From assembly GCA_023457495.1 (NCBI GenBank), contig JAEWLQ010000102.1, positions 1 to 8,312 on the forward strand: a stretch of 8,312 nucleotides of DNA, in the 5' to 3' direction. The notes under the pieces were generated by a model. The model saw only the letters and a list, made by a program, of their open reading frames with translations. It did no database searches and had not been told where the DNA came from. The stretch's first letter is position 1; every line of letters begins with the position of its first letter. The stretch comes from Pseudomonadota bacterium. GTDB lineage: Bacteria > Pseudomonadota > Gammaproteobacteria > Steroidobacterales > Steroidobacteraceae. Positions 5,427 through 8,312 of this stretch are shown piece by piece. Both the position numbers and the translations under genes were made by a program.

Positions 5427-6620
5427 TCAGAACGCGAGCGGGATCACCGAGCCGGTATCGCCGGGACGGCGGTTCACGGACACCACGGTCGCCTTCGGGA
5501 AGAAGTTGAACTCCGAGGCGCTGGCCCAGGTGTACGCGCCCATCGCGCGGCCCACGATCAGGTCGCCGGCCTTGAGAGCGGGCAGCATGAGGTTTTCCGC
5601 GATGACGTCGATGCTGTCGCAGGTCGGGCCGGCGAGCACGGACGGAAATTTCTCGCCGCCCTCTTTCAGCGACTCGACCGGGTACTTCGCGTGATCGAAC
5701 ATCTGGCCGCTGTACGAGCCGTAGACGCCGTCGTCGAGGTAATACCACCAGTGTCCCTCGCGCTTGGCGCGGCCCATGACCGACGCCACGCCGATGGCGG
5801 CGGGGCCGGAGATGTAGCGGCCGGGCTCGGCGATGACGCGCACGCGCGCGGGCAGCTTGCCCAGCGCCGCGCGGATCGGCGCGCAGAAGCGGCCGATCTC
5901 GACCACCTTCTGGCCGTATTCGATCGGGTAGCCGCCGCCGATGTCCAGGGTGTCGAACTTGCCTAACTTCTCGCGGCGCGCCTGGGCCATGAGACGGGTG
6001 CAGACCTCGATGGCCTCGACGTGTTTGCTCGGGGTCGCGGCCTGGGAGCCGACGTGGAAAGACAAGCCGCGCACTTCGATTCCGAGCTTCCGCGCCAGGC
6101 GAGCGAGATCGAGGAGGTCCTCCGGATCGCAGCCGAACTTGCGCGACAGGTCGCACACGGCGCCGGGGGAACGGAACGACACGCGCAGCAGTAGTTCGCA
6201 CTGGCCGCGATAGGCCTCGAACTTGCGCACCTCGTCCGGGTTGTCCGCGACGAAGATCTTGACGCCCATGTGCAGCGAGTTGCGGATGTCGATGTCGCGC
6301 TTGATGGGATGCGTGTGGATGCAGCGCGCCGGATCGATGCCGAGGCGCGTCACGAGCTGGGTTTCACCGGTGGTGGCCAGGTCCAGCCAACCGCCGAGCT
6401 CGACGATGGTCTCGACCACGGCCGGGTGCGGCAGTGGTTTGAGGGCGTAGTGCAGGTCCACGCCCGGCAGCGCCTTCTGCAGCTTGCGGTACTGCTCGCG
6501 CACGCGCTGGCAATCGATGATCAGCAGCGGCGAGCCGAACTCGGCCACGAGCCGCTTGATGTGCTCGTGGGTGAACGGATCGATGTACGACCGGCTGGAC
6601 TTCGACTTTCGGGTGCGCAT
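5427..6620 (-). CDS. Fold-III PLP-dependent decarboxylase (ornithine/lysine decarboxylase type)
   Basis: This 397-residue alanine-racemase-fold decarboxylase (Orn/DAP/Arg decarboxylase 2 family) probably makes putrescine or cadaverine from ornithine or lysine in the cytoplasm. The sites are in order: Schiff-base lysine K61 in HYALKPLPHP; H189 in SFHVGSQ, stacking on PLP; the phosphate-binding D-I-G-G-G-Y-P (226-232); E265-P-G-R-Y; D296-D-G-V-Y-G; C334-D335 in A-G-P-T-C-D-S-I-D, which supply the active site from the partner subunit; and Y363 in GAYTWASA. The length fits bacterial enzymes with ornithine/lysine specificity and is shorter than biosynthetic arginine decarboxylase. Ala330 stands where many ODCs have Cys or Trp, and FNFF replaces the common FNGF. 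ATG at 6620 is preferred over TTG at 6626 because AAAAGG lies 8 bases upstream. It is the first gene of the minus-strand operon. Confidence 0.9.
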   Translation of the reverse strand: MRTRKSKSSRSYIDPFTHEHIKRLVAEFGSPLLIIDCQRVREQYRKLQKALPGVDLHYALKPLPHPAVVETIVELGGWLDLATTGETQLVTRLGIDPARCIHTHPIKRDIDIRNSLHMGVKIFVADNPDEVRKFEAYRGQCELLLRVSFRSPGAVCDLSRKFGCDPEDLLDLARLARKLGIEVRGLSFHVGSQAATPSKHVEAIEVCTRLMAQARREKLGKFDTLDIGGGYPIEYGQKVVEIGRFCAPIRAALGKLPARVRVIAEPGRYISGPAAIGVASVMGRAKREGHWWYYLDDGVYGSYSGQMFDHAKYPVESLKEGGEKFPSVLAGPTCDSIDVIAENLMLPALKAGDLIVGRAMGAYTWASASEFNFFPKATVVSVNRRPGDTGSVIPLAF

Positions 6621-6628
6621 CAGCAACG

Positions 6629-6634
6629 CCTTTT
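6629..6634 (-). promoter_or_regulatory. Ribosome binding site deciding the decarboxylase start
   Basis: On the minus strand AAAAGG lies 8 bases before the ATG at 6620, a normal distance. The same site would be only 2 bases from the alternative TTG at 6626, which argues for the ATG. Confidence 0.6.
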
Positions 6635-6654
6635 ACCTCGCGGAAAAGGGGCGG

Positions 6655-6683
6655 ATTGTAGGCAAGCCCGCCCTCACTGTCAT
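6655..6683 (-). promoter_or_regulatory. Sigma70-type promoter of the decarboxylase operon
   Basis: On the minus strand, ATGACA at 6683-6678 (5 of 6 to TTGACA) is separated by exactly 17 bases from TACAAT at 6660-6655 (5 of 6 to TATAAT). Transcription should start near 6648, giving a leader of about 27 nt that contains the AAAAGG ribosome site. This is the best promoter-like sequence I see in the window. Confidence 0.7.
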
Positions 6684-6734
6684 GACATTCGCGACCTGTG
6701 TCACGGCCGGGCATGTCCTTGTTTTGAGGCCATT

Positions 6735-6743
6735 TGTTAAAGT
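6735..6743 (+). promoter_or_regulatory. Possible extended -10 promoter element for the AAA+ ATPase
   Basis: TGTTAAAGT at 6735-6743 fits an extended -10 (TGn followed by TAAAGT, 4 of 6 to TATAAT). No good -35 is seen at 16-18 bases upstream. If it is used, transcription would start at about the ATG at 6752, giving a leaderless or nearly leaderless mRNA. Confidence 0.3.
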
Positions 6744-6751
6744 GCGCCGCA

Positions 6752-8269
6752 ATGAAATCCCCGGCCCTCGATAGCGGCTTCGACGACTCCCCCGCCATGG
6801 AACTCCAGACGATGCTGGCGTCGCGGGTGCCGCTCCTGATCATCGAGAGCCGGGAAGAGGCGCGCGTGCTCGAAGTCGTGCGCGAGGCGGCCATCAAGGC
6901 TCAGCGCGGCAAGAACTGGGGCGTGTTCCAGTGGACCGTGACCGAAGGCTTGCTGCGCGTTGATGCCGATCTCGGCGGGCCGCAGCGGCTGCTGGCGGAG
7001 CCGGAGGCGCTGCTGCGGCACATCAAGGCGACCCCGATGGCGGGGATCTACGTGCTGCTGGATTTCCACCCGTATCTCGAGAATCCGTTGTTCGTGCGCA
7101 CGCTCAAGGACATCGCGCAGGAATATTCGAAGTGCGCGCGTACGATCGTGCTCATCAGCCACCAGATGAAGCTGCCGCTGGAGCTCGAGCATCTTGCGGC
7201 GCATTTTAAACTGCGCATGCCGGGCAAGCAGGATCGGCACGCGACCGTCATGCGCATCGCGCGTGAATGGGCGCAGATGAAGGGCGGCATGCCGCGCATC
7301 GATGTGAAGTCGGTGGAGAAGCTGGTCGACAATCTCGCGGGGCTCGCGCAGCACGATGTGGAGCGGCTGACGCGGCAGGCCATCTACAACGATGGCGCGC
7401 TGACCGAGGACGACATCAAGCCGCTGCTCGCGGCGAAGTATCAGCTGCTGAACCGCGGCGGCACATTGTCGTTCGAGGCGGATACGGCGCGCTTCGCCGA
7501 GGTGGGTGGTTTGAAGAATCTGCGCCGGTGGATCCTGCAGCGCAAGGCCGCGTTCGATGGCACCGCGCCGGGGCTGGATGCGCCCAAGGGCGTGTTGTTG
7601 TTAGGCGTGCAGGGCTGCGGCAAGAGCCTCGCGGCGCGCGCGGCGGCCGGCGTGCTCGGTGTGCCGCTCGTGCGGCTGGATTTCGGAGCGCTGTATTCGA
7701 AGTGGCACGGCGAGTCGGAGAAGAACCTGCGCGAATCGCTGAACTCGGCCGAGGCGCTCGCGCCGTGCGTGTTGTGGCTGGACGAGATCGAGAAGGCGCT
7801 GTCGACGGGTGAAGGCGACAGCGGGACCTCGCGCCGCGTGCTCGGTGCGTTCCTGACCTGGCTTGCCGAGCAGCGCTCGCGCGTGTTCATCGTCGCGACC
7901 GCCAATGACATCACCGCCCTGCCGCCCGAGCTCGTGCGCAAGGGGCGGTTCGACGAGATCTTTTTCGTGGATCTGCCCACGCCGGCGGCGCGCGCGGAGA
8001 TCCTCGGGATTCACTGCAAGAAGCGCGGCGTCGCGGTGTCGGAGAACGACATCAAGGTGCTGGCCGCGCGCAGTGAGGGCTTCTCCGGCGCCGAGCTCGA
8101 GCAAGCCGTCGTGTCCGCGCTCTACACCGCGCACGCGCATCAGCAGAACGCCAATGCCCGCCTGATCGCCGCCGAGCTCGAATCCACGCGCCCCCTGTCC
8201 GTGGTGCTCGGCGAGAAGATCGCCGAGCTGCGCGCCTGGGCCGCCGATAGAACTGTCCCCGCGGACTAG
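6752..8269 (+). CDS. Ycf46-like AAA+ ATPase
   Basis: This 505-residue cytoplasmic protein has the two-part Ycf46 layout. An N-terminal alpha/beta domain (about 1-240) opens with the typical LLASRxPLLIIESREEARVLE-like motif (residues 21-40) and degenerate P-loop-like strands (YVLLDFHPYL). A C-terminal AAA+ ATPase module follows: Walker A G285-V-Q-G-C-G-K-S292, Walker B LWLDEIE with D344-E345, sensor-1 N385 in ATANDI, arginine fingers R396 and R399 in RKGRFDE, and a C-terminal helical lid with the sensor-2 region FSGAELEQAV. All catalytic residues are present, so ATP hydrolysis is expected, probably as a ring. Plastid and cyanobacterial Ycf46 has been tied to CO2 use; its role in proteobacteria is unknown. 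ATG at 6752 is preferred to TTG at 6734; neither it nor the internal ATG at 6797 has a ribosome site. Confidence 0.9.
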   Translation: MKSPALDSGFDDSPAMELQTMLASRVPLLIIESREEARVLEVVREAAIKAQRGKNWGVFQWTVTEGLLRVDADLGGPQRLLAEPEALLRHIKATPMAGIYVLLDFHPYLENPLFVRTLKDIAQEYSKCARTIVLISHQMKLPLELEHLAAHFKLRMPGKQDRHATVMRIAREWAQMKGGMPRIDVKSVEKLVDNLAGLAQHDVERLTRQAIYNDGALTEDDIKPLLAAKYQLLNRGGTLSFEADTARFAEVGGLKNLRRWILQRKAAFDGTAPGLDAPKGVLLLGVQGCGKSLAARAAAGVLGVPLVRLDFGALYSKWHGESEKNLRESLNSAEALAPCVLWLDEIEKALSTGEGDSGTSRRVLGAFLTWLAEQRSRVFIVATANDITALPPELVRKGRFDEIFFVDLPTPAARAEILGIHCKKRGVAVSENDIKVLAARSEGFSGAELEQAVVSALYTAHAHQQNANARLIAAELESTRPLSVVLGEKIAELRAWAADRTVPAD

Positions 8270-8312
8270 TGGGTGGTTGGTGCCGGGTGAGAAATCGCTG
8301 AGTTAGCGCCGG

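Noticed and set aside
4795..5694. Plus-strand open frame of 299 codons
   Set aside because: It is a GC-rich shadow of the endopeptidase and decarboxylase genes, with Arg/Ala-heavy composition and no domain.
5401..6201. Long upstream extension of the murein endopeptidase frame (total 454 codons)
   Set aside because: This part lies opposite no native domain and overlaps the decarboxylase gene in another frame on the same strand; the Tat signal shows that the real start is at 5400.
6737..7354. Minus-strand open frame of 205 codons within the ATPase gene
   Set aside because: It is a shadow of the AAA+ gene, which carries clear motifs throughout this stretch.
8292..8312. Possible hairpin CGCT/AGCG after the ATPase stop
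   Set aside because: The stem is only four bases, there is no T-run, and the window ends here, so a terminator cannot be supported.

Overview
The window looks like chromosome from a GC-rich Gammaproteobacterium. A Xanthomonadales/Lysobacter/Steroidobacter-like host is my inference from gene content and codon style, not a sequence match. It splits into two parts.

Left part (about 1-1755): a fragment of an integron gene-cassette array. A complete attC recombination site lies at 251-342. It follows the 3' end of a cassette ORF that enters from outside the window (3-281) and whose stop codon falls inside the attC. The next cassette starts at the attC cleavage point and carries one unrecognised 426-residue protein (353-1633). 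It ends in a second attC (1656-1755) whose left half is intact but whose right terminal core (GTTRRRY) is missing. The first six bases of this cassette (TTAGGT, 337-342) are the exact reverse complement of ACCTAA in the second attC's left core (1656-1661). This is the signature of one cassette that once circularised. The cassette uses more AT-rich codons (ATA, CTA, AGA) than the genes to its right.

Middle part (1769-3939): four unrelated, mostly small genes, all on the + strand with short gaps. They are a secreted protein of unknown function, a RibD C-terminal/dihydrofolate-reductase-like protein, a MazG-like all-alpha NTP pyrophosphohydrolase and a four-helix membrane protein. The layout resembles a cassette array, but I find no attC between them, so their cassette origin is unproven.

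Right part (3943-8269): ordinary high-GC chromosome. A tight minus-strand operon reads fold-III PLP decarboxylase (ornithine/lysine decarboxylase type), then a Tat-exported M15-type murein endopeptidase (DUF882/MepK-like), then a HIT-family protein, then a TfoX N-terminal-domain protein. It is driven by a good sigma70 promoter at 6655-6683. Divergent from it is a Ycf46-like AAA+ ATPase (6752-8269), which has no Shine-Dalgarno sequence and may be translated from a leaderless mRNA. I see no rRNA, tRNA, CRISPR array, integrase or transposase.
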